A DNA stretch of 64,000 bases, taken from NCBI RefSeq assembly GCF_002965065.1, contig NZ_PTRE01000025.1, forward strand, positions 20,884 to 84,883. The letters run 5' to 3'. Shown piece after piece: positions 56,109 to 64,000 of the stretch (position 1 is the stretch's first letter; the number at the start of each line of letters is the position of its first letter). Source of the stretch: Escherichia sp. MOD1-EC7003 (GTDB taxonomy: Bacteria; Pseudomonadota; Gammaproteobacteria; Enterobacterales; Enterobacteriaceae). The position numbers and the translations under genes were made by a program. The notes below the pieces were generated by a model. The model was given only the letters and a program-made list of their open reading frames with translations, was not told the DNA's origin and made no database searches.

Positions 56109-57389
56109 CTACTGCTTCGCTTCATCAAAACACTGGCCGATGATCTCCAGACCCTGACGAATCTGAGCGTCTTCTATGGTGAGCGGTACAAGGATGCGCA
56201 GCACGTTGTAATACGGGCCGCAGGAGAGAAGAATCAGGCCCTTATCGCGGGCGCGCGCCACGATCTCGGCGGTGAGTTTGGCATCCGGTTTGCTGTGATC
56301 GCCATCCTCAAACAGCTCGATGGCGATCATCGCCCCCAGTCCGCGTACATCGCCAATCTCCGGGTGTTTTTCGGCGATCGCCAATAACCCGTCTTTCAGC
56401 TTTTGCCCCAGGTCGTTGGCTTTTTGCAGCAGATTTTCCTGCTCGAACACCTTCAACACTTCCAGCGCCGCGACGCAGGCAATCGGGTTACCCGCATAGG
56501 TGCCGCCCAGGCCGCCCGGTGCGACAGCATCCATCACTTCCGCGCGCCCGGTGACGCCCGCCAGCGGGAAGCCGCCCGCGATCGATTTCGCAAAGGTGGT
56601 GAGATCCGGCGCAACGCCCATCTGCTCCATCGCAAACAGCGTGCCGGTACGTCCCGCGCCGCTCTGCACTTCATCGGCAATCAACATGATCCCGTGCTCA
56701 TCGCACAGTGCGCGTAAACGTTGCATGAAAGCTGGTGTCGCGGCATAAAAACCGCCTTCGCCCTGAACGGGTTCAATGACGATGGCGGCGATATCTTCCG
56801 GCGCCGCGTCATTTTTGAAGATTCGGTGGATACTGGCGATCGCGTCATCCTCGCTGATGCCGTGCAGCGGACAAGGATAAAGCGCACGATAAACATGGCC
56901 CGGCATCAGGCCCATCCCCGCAGAGTACGGATTCACCTTGCCGGTCAGCGCCAGCGTGTAGTGCGTACGCCCGTGGTACGCGCCGCTAAAGGCGATGGTC
57001 CCGCTGCGTTTGGTGGCGGCGCGGGCGATTTTCACCGCGTTTTCCACCGCTTCGGAACCCGTCGTCACCAGCAGCGTTTTTTTGGCGAAATCGCCCGGCA
57101 CCTTCTGATTCATAATCTCGCACAACTCCAGATACGGCTCGTAAGCCAGCACCTGAAAGCAGGTATGCGACAGTTTTTTCAACTGCGCTTCCACTGCCGC
57201 AACCACTTTCGGATGCAGGTGCCCGGTATTGAGCACCGCAATCCCGCCCGCGAAATCAAGATACTCACGGCCTTCAACGTCCCACACCCGGCAGTTTTCC
57301 GCACGGTCAGCGAAAATCGGGTGAATTTGCCCAACGCCACGGGGAATCGCCTGACTGCGGCGCTGCATTAACTCTTTATTGCTGCTCAT
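56109..57389 (-). CDS. gabT: GabT, 4-aminobutyrate aminotransferase
   Basis: 426 aa PLP enzyme, class III aminotransferase. It converts GABA and 2-oxoglutarate to succinate semialdehyde and glutamate. The PLP lysine lies in FAKSIAGGFP (about 266-275) and the cofactor loop is GSEAVENAVKIARA. It lies 13 nt downstream of gabD, and the repeat array starts right after its stop. Confidence 0.97.
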   Translation of the reverse strand: MSSNKELMQRRSQAIPRGVGQIHPIFADRAENCRVWDVEGREYLDFAGGIAVLNTGHLHPKVVAAVEAQLKKLSHTCFQVLAYEPYLELCEIMNQKVPGDFAKKTLLVTTGSEAVENAVKIARAATKRSGTIAFSGAYHGRTHYTLALTGKVNPYSAGMGLMPGHVYRALYPCPLHGISEDDAIASIHRIFKNDAAPEDIAAIVIEPVQGEGGFYAATPAFMQRLRALCDEHGIMLIADEVQSGAGRTGTLFAMEQMGVAPDLTTFAKSIAGGFPLAGVTGRAEVMDAVAPGGLGGTYAGNPIACVAALEVLKVFEQENLLQKANDLGQKLKDGLLAIAEKHPEIGDVRGLGAMIAIELFEDGDHSKPDAKLTAEIVARARDKGLILLSCGPYYNVLRILVPLTIEDAQIRQGLEIIGQCFDEAKQ

Positions 57390-57402
57390 TCGCGTTCTCC
57401 AG

Positions 57403-58851
57403 TTAAAGACCGATGCACATATATTTGATTTCTAAGTAATCTTCGATGCCATACTTCGAACCTTCACGACCCAGGCCCGAGGCTTTGATACCGCCGAACG
57501 GGGCGACTTCATTGGAAATAATGCCGGTATTGATGCCGACGATGCCGTATTCCAGCGCCTCGCCCACGCGGAAGACGCGGCTTAAATCACGGGCGTAGAA
57601 ATAGGCGGCAAGGCCAAATTCGGTATCATTGGCCTGCGCAATCACATCAGCTTCATCTTTAAAGCGGAATAGCGGGGCGAGGGGGCCGAACGTCTCTTCT
57701 TTCGACACTTTGGCGTCGGCCGGAACGTCCACCAGAATGGTCGGCTGGAAGAAGTTGCCGCCGCGTTCGTGCGCTTTACCACCGCAAACCACGCGCGCGC
57801 CTTTCTCCAGCGCATCGGCAATATGCTCTTCCACTTTTGCCACCGCTTTTTCATCGATCAGCGGCCCGATGGTGACGCCTTTATCCAGCCCGTCGCCGAT
57901 GTGCAGTTTGCTCACCGCCTGCTGCAATTTTTCGGCAAAGCGGTCATACACGCCGTCCTGTACGTATAAACGGTTGGCGCAGACGCAGGTTTGCCCGGCG
58001 TTGCGGAATTTCGAGGCCAGCGCACCTTCCACGGCTTTATCGAGATCGGCATCATCAAAGACGATAAACGGCGCGTTACCGCCCAGCTCCAGCGACACTT
58101 TTTTGATGTCTTTCGCGCACTGTGCCATTAACTGGCGGCCAATTTCGGTCGAGCCGGTAAATGACAGCTTGCGCACCAGCGGGTTGCTGGTCAGTTCGTT
58201 ACCCACTGCGCCCGCCGAACCGGTGACCACGTTAAATACGCCAGCCGGAATGCCTGCGCGGATCGCCAGCTCTGCCAGCGCCAGCGCAGAGAACGGCGTC
58301 TGACTGGCGGGCTTCAGCACCATCGTGCAGCCTGCCGCCAGCGCCGGACCGGCTTTGCGGGTAATCATCGCCGCCGGGAAGTTCCACGGCGTGATGGCGG
58401 CGGTAACGCCAATCGGCTGCTTAATAACAATCAAGCGTTTATCGGCCTGATGACCAGGAATGGTGTCGCCATAAATACGTTTGCCTTCTTCGGCAAACCA
58501 CTCAATAAAGGAGGCGGCGTAGCTGATTTCGCCTTTCGCTTCAGCCAGCGGTTTGCCCTGTTCGAGGGTCATCAGGCGCGCTAAATCGTCCTGATGCTCC
58601 ATCATCAAATTGAACCAGTTGCGCAGAATGGTGGCGCGTTCTTTGGCGGTGAGCGCACGCCAGGCGGGCAGGGCGCGGTTGGCGGCGTCGATAGCCGTAC
58701 GGGTTTCATCAGCGCCCATTTTCGGCACGCTACCCAGCTTGTCGCCGTTCGCCGGATTAGTGACGTCGATGACCTCGCCATTGTTGGCGTCCAGCCATTC
58801 CCCGTTAATCAACGCCTGCTGACGGAATAAGTTACTGTCGGTAAGTTTCAT
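57403..58851 (-). CDS. gabD: GabD, succinate-semialdehyde dehydrogenase (NADP+)
   Basis: 482 aa aldehyde dehydrogenase that makes succinate. The catalytic cysteine lies in FRNAGQTCVCANR (about 282-294) and the general base glutamate in KVSLELGGNAP (about 251-261). It is followed by gabT after 13 nt and preceded by lhgO after 22 nt. Confidence 0.97.
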   Translation of the reverse strand: MKLTDSNLFRQQALINGEWLDANNGEVIDVTNPANGDKLGSVPKMGADETRTAIDAANRALPAWRALTAKERATILRNWFNLMMEHQDDLARLMTLEQGKPLAEAKGEISYAASFIEWFAEEGKRIYGDTIPGHQADKRLIVIKQPIGVTAAITPWNFPAAMITRKAGPALAAGCTMVLKPASQTPFSALALAELAIRAGIPAGVFNVVTGSAGAVGNELTSNPLVRKLSFTGSTEIGRQLMAQCAKDIKKVSLELGGNAPFIVFDDADLDKAVEGALASKFRNAGQTCVCANRLYVQDGVYDRFAEKLQQAVSKLHIGDGLDKGVTIGPLIDEKAVAKVEEHIADALEKGARVVCGGKAHERGGNFFQPTILVDVPADAKVSKEETFGPLAPLFRFKDEADVIAQANDTEFGLAAYFYARDLSRVFRVGEALEYGIVGINTGIISNEVAPFGGIKASGLGREGSKYGIEDYLEIKYMCIGL

Positions 58852-58873
58852 CGCTACATCCTGTTTTCAAAGG

Positions 58874-60142
58874 TTATTGATTAAACGCGGCGTGTAAGGC
58901 ATCCACACTACGTGCCGCTCGCAGCGTGCGTCCGGGGTTACTCTGGCTTGCCAACAGCGTTTGTACCTTGCTGACAATATGCGCACCAATAGGAATTGCT
59001 GATGTCGCTGCCGGGGAGGGCGCATTGCAGGTGTGGATCGTGCGCGGGGTGGTGACAAACAGAAAATCGTCAATCAGCTTGCCGTCCGGCGATACCGCCT
59101 GCGCCCGCACACCGGCGGGCCAGGGCTGGAGATCGCTTAACGAAAGCCGGGGACAATACTTTTGCACCAGTCGCAGATAGCCGCTTTTGCACAGCGAGTT
59201 TTTCATCTCGCCCAGTCCTGAGCGTAGATGGTTTTGCAGCACCCGGCGAATCCCCGAGGAACTCAATATCTCCAGCGTGTCGCTAAACGAGAAATCGCGC
59301 TTGCGATAGCCTTCGCGTTTGAAAGCCAGCACCGCGTTTGGCCCGACGGTCACGCTGCCGTCGATCATGCGGGTAAGATGAACACCCAAAAATGGCATTG
59401 CCGGGTCGGGAATGGGGTAAATCAGGTGGTTAACAATCTGGTTATGCTCTGGCGCAAGGCGAAAATACTCGCCGCGAAACGGGCAGATAATAAAGCCTGG
59501 TTCAAGGCCAAGCATTTTCACCAGCCGATCAGCCATTAGTCCGGAGCAGCTAATCAGCGTTGACGCTTGATACTCACCGCCCTGACGGGTACGGATCGTC
59601 ACGCCGTTTTTATGCTCATTGAGGCCGCTGACTTCAGCGTTATAAATAATCTCGCCGCCTCTGGCCTGAAAGATTTTTGCCATTGCCGCTGTGATTTCAC
59701 GATAGCTGACAATGCCGCTGGAAGGGACAAAAATGCCGCTGAGTCCGGTGATATTTGGTTCGCGCTCGCGCAGCTCGTCGGCGTTTAACCACTCGCGCTC
59801 AATACTGTTTGCCGCCGTGCGCTCCCACAACCCGCGCATCCGTTCTATTTCGAGATCGGAGGTGGCGACCAGCATTTTGCCGCAGTTGTCATAACGGATG
59901 CCGTTTTGATCGCAAAAGGCTTTGGTGGCGCGATTCCCCGCCAGGCAAAACTGCGCTTTCAGGCTGCCGGGTGTGTAATAGACCCCGGCATGGATCACGC
60001 CGCTGTTGTGGCCCGTCTGATGACAGGCCGGTCCGGACTCTTTTTCCAGTAATGCAATGCTGGCGTCCGGATAGACATCAATCAGTTGCATGGCGGTAGA
60101 CATGCCGATAATGCCGCCGCCAATAATCACAAAATCATACAT
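58874..60142 (-). CDS. lhgO: LhgO, L-2-hydroxyglutarate dehydrogenase/oxidase
   Basis: 422 aa from the ATG at 60140-60142; 22 upstream residues are rejected because they start inside the spacer to csiD. FAD protein with GGGIIGMSTAMQL near the N-terminus. Oxidises L-2-hydroxyglutarate, the product of CsiD, to 2-oxoglutarate and passes electrons to the quinone pool. Confidence 0.96.
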   Translation of the reverse strand: MYDFVIIGGGIIGMSTAMQLIDVYPDASIALLEKESGPACHQTGHNSGVIHAGVYYTPGSLKAQFCLAGNRATKAFCDQNGIRYDNCGKMLVATSDLEIERMRGLWERTAANSIEREWLNADELREREPNITGLSGIFVPSSGIVSYREITAAMAKIFQARGGEIIYNAEVSGLNEHKNGVTIRTRQGGEYQASTLISCSGLMADRLVKMLGLEPGFIICPFRGEYFRLAPEHNQIVNHLIYPIPDPAMPFLGVHLTRMIDGSVTVGPNAVLAFKREGYRKRDFSFSDTLEILSSSGIRRVLQNHLRSGLGEMKNSLCKSGYLRLVQKYCPRLSLSDLQPWPAGVRAQAVSPDGKLIDDFLFVTTPRTIHTCNAPSPAATSAIPIGAHIVSKVQTLLASQSNPGRTLRAARSVDALHAAFNQ

Positions 60143-60161
60143 CCGCTCAATTCCTTTGCGC

Positions 60162-61253
<1,092 letters not shown>

Positions 61254-61257
61254 TTAT

Positions 61258-61273
61258 TGTGATCGAAAACAAC
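61258..61273. promoter_or_regulatory. Possible CRP site upstream of csiD
   Basis: TGTGATCGAAAACAAC has one perfect TGTGA half-site and a poor second half. It lies about 120-135 nt upstream of the csiD ATG, close to where the CRP site of the csiD promoter is known to be in K-12. Confidence 0.5.
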
Positions 61274-61299
61274 AAATTAGTAATATTTAATGTGAGGTA

Positions 61300-61659
61300 T
61301 TAAAACAAAGTGAAAAATAAATTAATAGTTAAAGCAACAGGTTAGGTTGGAATTGCCCTCTGAGAACAGATTAACTGGTCGATAAAAAACAGTAAAAGTG
61401 AATGGCTTCACTGCAAAATGACCGTTAGTAAACTAAACATATTATCTGCCCCGTTATAGCAGGTCAGATATGACATGAAATTACGAATATACTCAATAAA
61501 CCTCAAGACGCAGGTTTGAGTACCTGAAAGTGATCGTTTATTCGGGATGCCAGAGAATCCGTTATACCCGGCAGCGTATGACTGAAAAAAAGAATCAGTT
61601 CATCACCCGCAGTGGCTTTAATTCATTCATAATATTCAATGAATTGTCTTTGTTTCTCT
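61300..61659. other. AT-rich DNA between csiD and the ankyrin gene
   Basis: No gene that I can support. Base composition becomes clearly AT-rich from here on compared with the csiD side. This is a likely junction of core and accessory DNA; I see no direct repeat that defines an attachment site. Confidence 0.55.
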
Positions 61660-62475
61660 TCACTGAATTGAATTTATAATTTCCACTATTTTTTCCTGAT
61701 TTAATTCAATTGATCTTTCCAAAGGCGAACCATCAAATTTGATAAAGTTTTTGTTGTACTTTACTTTAATTCCAAAATCAACATTGTTATCTGTTAGTAA
61801 TTTAATAACATCAGCATACTCGTTAAAGCAAATATAAATCAAAAGTTCGCATTTGTCTTTGTAAACACAAGAAATATCCGCTCCTTTACTTAACAAGAAA
61901 GCGGCTAAATCTCTATGATTGCGTCTACATGCCCACCAAAAAGCAGGAGTTATATAATCTATATCTATACCGTTTTCTATTAAAACCTTAGCCCCCTCAA
62001 CATTTCCAGAGCTAGTTGTCCAATCTAAAGCATTCATTTTAGCAGATGCAAGTTGATTAACATCTAATCCTTGATCAATCAAAAATTGTGTCATCCTGCC
62101 TGAACACTTTTCTGCTGAAATGAATAATGCTGATTCCTTTTTACAGCCTACTGCATGAATATTTGCTCCATTTTCAAGTAAGTATGATGCAATATTTTCA
62201 TGCTTATGATGTAAAGCCCAAAGAAAAGGCGTTTCTTGGACTGTATTACGGATATTCAAATCAGCTCCAGCTTCTACGAGCATTTTTACAATATCCAAAT
62301 TGCCATCTTCACAGGCAATATGTAAAGGTGTTCCAAAATAGCTGCACTTTTTATTTAAAATAGTTGACTTGATATTTTTTAAATAGTTTCTAATATTGTT
62401 TGAGTTTTTTGTGGCACAGGCATAGTTTAATGTATTTTCAAAACCTGCTTTTACCATGTCATCATTTCTTGACAT
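61660..62475 (-). CDS. Ankyrin-repeat protein of unknown function
   Basis: 271 aa, AT-rich coding sequence. Ankyrin repeats follow one another from about residue 47: TPLHIACEDGNLDIVKMLVEAGADLN, TPFLWALHHKHENIASYLLENGANIH, SALFISAEKCSGRMTQFLIDQGLDVN, NALDWTTSSGNVEGAKVLIENGIDID, AFWWACRRNHRDLAAFLLSKGADIS and a degenerate sixth. GAGAGG stands 8 nt before the ATG. No signal peptide is visible. The gene is not in K-12 and lies next to a CDT locus; whether it is part of the toxin island or of a phage is unknown. Confidence 0.85.
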   Translation of the reverse strand: MSRNDDMVKAGFENTLNYACATKNSNNIRNYLKNIKSTILNKKCSYFGTPLHIACEDGNLDIVKMLVEAGADLNIRNTVQETPFLWALHHKHENIASYLLENGANIHAVGCKKESALFISAEKCSGRMTQFLIDQGLDVNQLASAKMNALDWTTSSGNVEGAKVLIENGIDIDYITPAFWWACRRNHRDLAAFLLSKGADISCVYKDKCELLIYICFNEYADVIKLLTDNNVDFGIKVKYNKNFIKFDGSPLERSIELNQEKIVEIINSIQ

Positions 62476-62845
62476 TTTTATAGCCTCTCTAAATTAGTAA
62501 CAACGAATATGATTGGATGGTCACTATGTGATCTCCCTGTGTATGAGAATGCTCATTTTTAATAAATGAATAACCTGTTGTGATAAATTTTACAAAACTA
62601 TTCACCTGGTAAATTAAAACTCATCAATGTTAGCATTGATATATATATCAGAGTCAGAGATAAATCGTCCCTTACATTTTGCTCTGTTCGGTATGCTATC
62701 GATATGCATAATCTTTTTTATATCTTTATCTATAGCATATTCAATAAGCAAAATATAGCCCTCAAGTTTCTATAACTACGGTTTATGAAAGTGCAGAAAT
62801 AACGAGCAAATGGCATCATTCCTGCTTTTGTCAGAGGGCTCCACC
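62476..62845. other. AT-rich region between the ankyrin gene and the recombinase remnant
   Basis: No coding sequence that I can support. The ankyrin gene promoter is expected here. Nothing else recognisable. Confidence 0.5.
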
Positions 62846-63004
62846 ATGCTTATTGGCTATGTACGCGTATCAACAAATGACCAGAACACCGATCTACAAC
62901 GTAATGCATAGAACTGTGCAGGATGTGAGCTGATTCTTGAGGATAAAATCAGCAGTATGGAGCGCATTGCCAACGATGTATTTATCTTCGTCAGAGTGAG
63001 ATGA
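62846..63004 (+). pseudogene. Serine recombinase (Pin/resolvase-type) N-terminal remnant
   Basis: The frame from the ATG at 62846 reads MLIGYVRVSTNDQNTDLQRN, then an in-frame TAG at 62909-62911, and continues NCAGCELILEDKIS to about 62955. YVRVST with the catalytic serine and the DQNTDLQR segment are typical of phage-type DNA invertases such as Pin or Hin. After IS the sequence diverges (SMERIANDVFIF) and stops, so the remaining about 140 residues of the enzyme are lost. Confidence 0.85.
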
Positions 63005-63126
63005 AAGGTACGTTGAATACAATGGGGGAACTGGGTTCAATATGAGAGTTTGGCATTGATAACGAACTGGTCGTTATGGATATTGAAGAGTGGGCCATAC
63101 TACTGGGGATATTGATTTTTATCTGA
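63001..63126 (+). pseudogene. Unidentified coding remnant
   Basis: The frame from 63001 reads MKGTLNTMGELGSI, a TGA, then EFGIDNELVVMDIEEWAILLGILIFI and a stop. The second part looks like real protein sequence, but I cannot assign a family. The start overlaps the end of the recombinase remnant by 4 nt. Two broken frames in a row fit decayed prophage DNA. Confidence 0.4.
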
Positions 63127-63399
63127 GAGTAACTCATTAAGATAAACATTAAAAAATAAGATGAAAAGATATTAATCACCATAACAATATCGAGACTTAC
63201 AGCAAACATATAAAATAAACCAGGCGGTAACATGAGGGAAGTTAATTTTTGTAACTCATGGGATATTAACGAACGTTATAGTAATGTTGTTTGTTATGAT
63301 GTGATTATATATTCTGATTAATGCGATTGATAAAAAATCATATTGATTTGTTGTTTCTGTTTTCTTATAAGAAAAGAAGGGGTGCAGAGGAGAAACATC
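63127..63399. other. cdtA upstream region
   Basis: Strongly AT-rich, no gene. Promoter of the cdt operon is expected here; a TTGATT and TATATT-like pair near 63300-63340 is suggestive only. A GAGGAG ribosome site precedes cdtA at 63387-63392. Confidence 0.5.
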
Positions 63400-64000
63400 A
63401 TGAATAAAAAATTGATTGCATTTTTGTGCTCTTTTTTAATAACCGGATGTTCCAATGGAATAGGTGATTCACCTTCCCCTCCGGGAAAAAATATAGAATT
63501 AGTCGGAATTCCGGGGCCGGGGAGGCCGGTGGCTTCAAACGGTGTATCATCAACATCTGGGAGCAACCGCACTGATTTTCCTGAAGTTTCAATAATGAGT
63601 ACTGGGGGGGCGTTACTTACGGTTTGGGCCAGACCTGTTCGTAACTGGCTCTGGGGATATGCTCCATTTGATTCAGTAAGTTTTGGGGAAAATCGAAACT
63701 GGAAGGTTGTGGATGGTAAAGATGCCGGTACAGTGAAATTTGTTAATGTTGCCCAAGGGACTTGCATGGAGGCCTTTAAAAACGGGGTGATACATAATAC
63801 CTGTGATGATAATTCGTTATCTCAGGAGTTTCAGTTACTGCCTTCTACTAATGGTAATGTGCTTATAAGAAGTAGTGCCTTGCAGACGTGTATAAGAGCA
63901 GACTATTTAAGCAGAACTATACTGTCACCGTTTGCTTTTACAATCACCCTTGAAAAATGTACTGGTGAAAAAGAAGAAAAGCAAGAAATGTTAAGCGCAA
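63400..64000 (+). CDS. cdtA: CdtA, cytolethal distending toxin subunit A (5' part)
   Basis: The first 200 codons are in the window and the frame is open to the right edge, so the 3' end is cut. CdtA is the cell-surface-binding subunit that, with CdtC, delivers the DNase-like CdtB. The lipoprotein signal ends in FLITGC with Cys17. A Pro/Gly-rich segment follows (about 24-50), then the ricin-B-like lectin domain with the aromatic patch WARPVRNWLWGY (about 76-87), QGTCMEAF, NTCDDNS, and LQTCIRADYL. It resembles the type I/IV E. coli CdtA, not the type III/V form, from recall. Codon use and AT content differ from the core genes. Confidence 0.93.
   Translation, partial: MNKKLIAFLCSFLITGCSNGIGDSPSPPGKNIELVGIPGPGRPVASNGVSSTSGSNRTDFPEVSIMSTGGALLTVWARPVRNWLWGYAPFDSVSFGENRNWKVVDGKDAGTVKFVNVAQGTCMEAFKNGVIHNTCDDNSLSQEFQLLPSTNGNVLIRSSALQTCIRADYLSRTILSPFAFTITLEKCTGEKEEKQEMLSA

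Noticed and set aside
54583..56143. Many 60-79-codon frames (MRRKRLIRPTG-type) in the gabT-gabP gap
   Set aside because: Each is a translation of the 95-bp REP unit; they recur every 95 nt and have no ribosome sites.
62991..63233. 80-codon minus-strand frame before cdtA
   Set aside because: AT-rich, hydrophobic by composition, no ribosome site and antisense to the unidentified remnant.
63318..63767. 149-codon minus-strand frame opposite cdtA
   Set aside because: Antisense to the start of cdtA, which has a clear signal peptide and a known family; a shadow frame.

Overview
The window is enterobacterial chromosome, almost certainly Escherichia coli or a very close Escherichia lineage that is not K-12-like at several loci. 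Nearly every core protein can be recognised by its start, length and motifs as the E. coli version, and the gene order follows the K-12 stretch from fhlA to csiD, read here in the opposite direction to the K-12 map. Identifications come from recall of these families and of the K-12 order; no search was run.

Layout. Positions 1-16,000 hold the formate hydrogenlyase region: the 5' end of fhlA, hypEDCBA (minus strand), hycABCDEFGHI (plus), an unrecognised exported protein, hydN and hypF. Sigma-54 promoters and FhlA-type sites lie between hypA and hycA, between hycA and hycB, and before hydN. The ascBFG genes that K-12 has between hycI and hydN are absent, and norRVW is deleted, leaving only the last codons of norR. 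Positions 16,000-21,100 hold the sorbitol PTS operon (srlAEBD-gutM-srlR-gutQ, minus). Next come mltB, a small membrane protein, pncC, recA (with LexA box), a 0.9-kb array that repeats the recA terminator together with REP-type palindromes, recX, alaS, csrA and a tRNA cluster (serV, two tRNA-Arg genes and a tRNA 3' fragment).

Positions 30,000-35,500 hold yqaB, yqaA, gshA, the sRNA MicA, luxS and then a two-gene insertion between luxS and emrB. The insertion encodes an RNA ligase and an HD-phosphoesterase/polynucleotide-kinase fusion, which together look like a complete RNA end-healing and sealing unit. This is the most interesting accessory system in the window. Positions 35,500-48,700 hold emrRAB, ygaZH, a ygaY remnant, proVWX, nrdHIEF (with a REP element inserted between nrdE and nrdF) and ygaM. 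Positions 48,700-61,300 hold ygaC, alaE, stpA, ygaP, ygaV, yqaE, kbp and the csiD-lhgO-gabD-gabT-gabP-csiR glutarate/GABA operon, which is split by a 1.5-kb array of about sixteen 95-bp REP units between gabT and gabP.

Beyond csiD (61,300-64,000) base composition drops to AT-rich accessory DNA. It holds an ankyrin-repeat protein, a broken phage-type serine recombinase, an unidentified coding remnant and the start of cdtA, the cytolethal distending toxin A subunit, cut by the window end. This is the edge of a prophage-derived virulence island.
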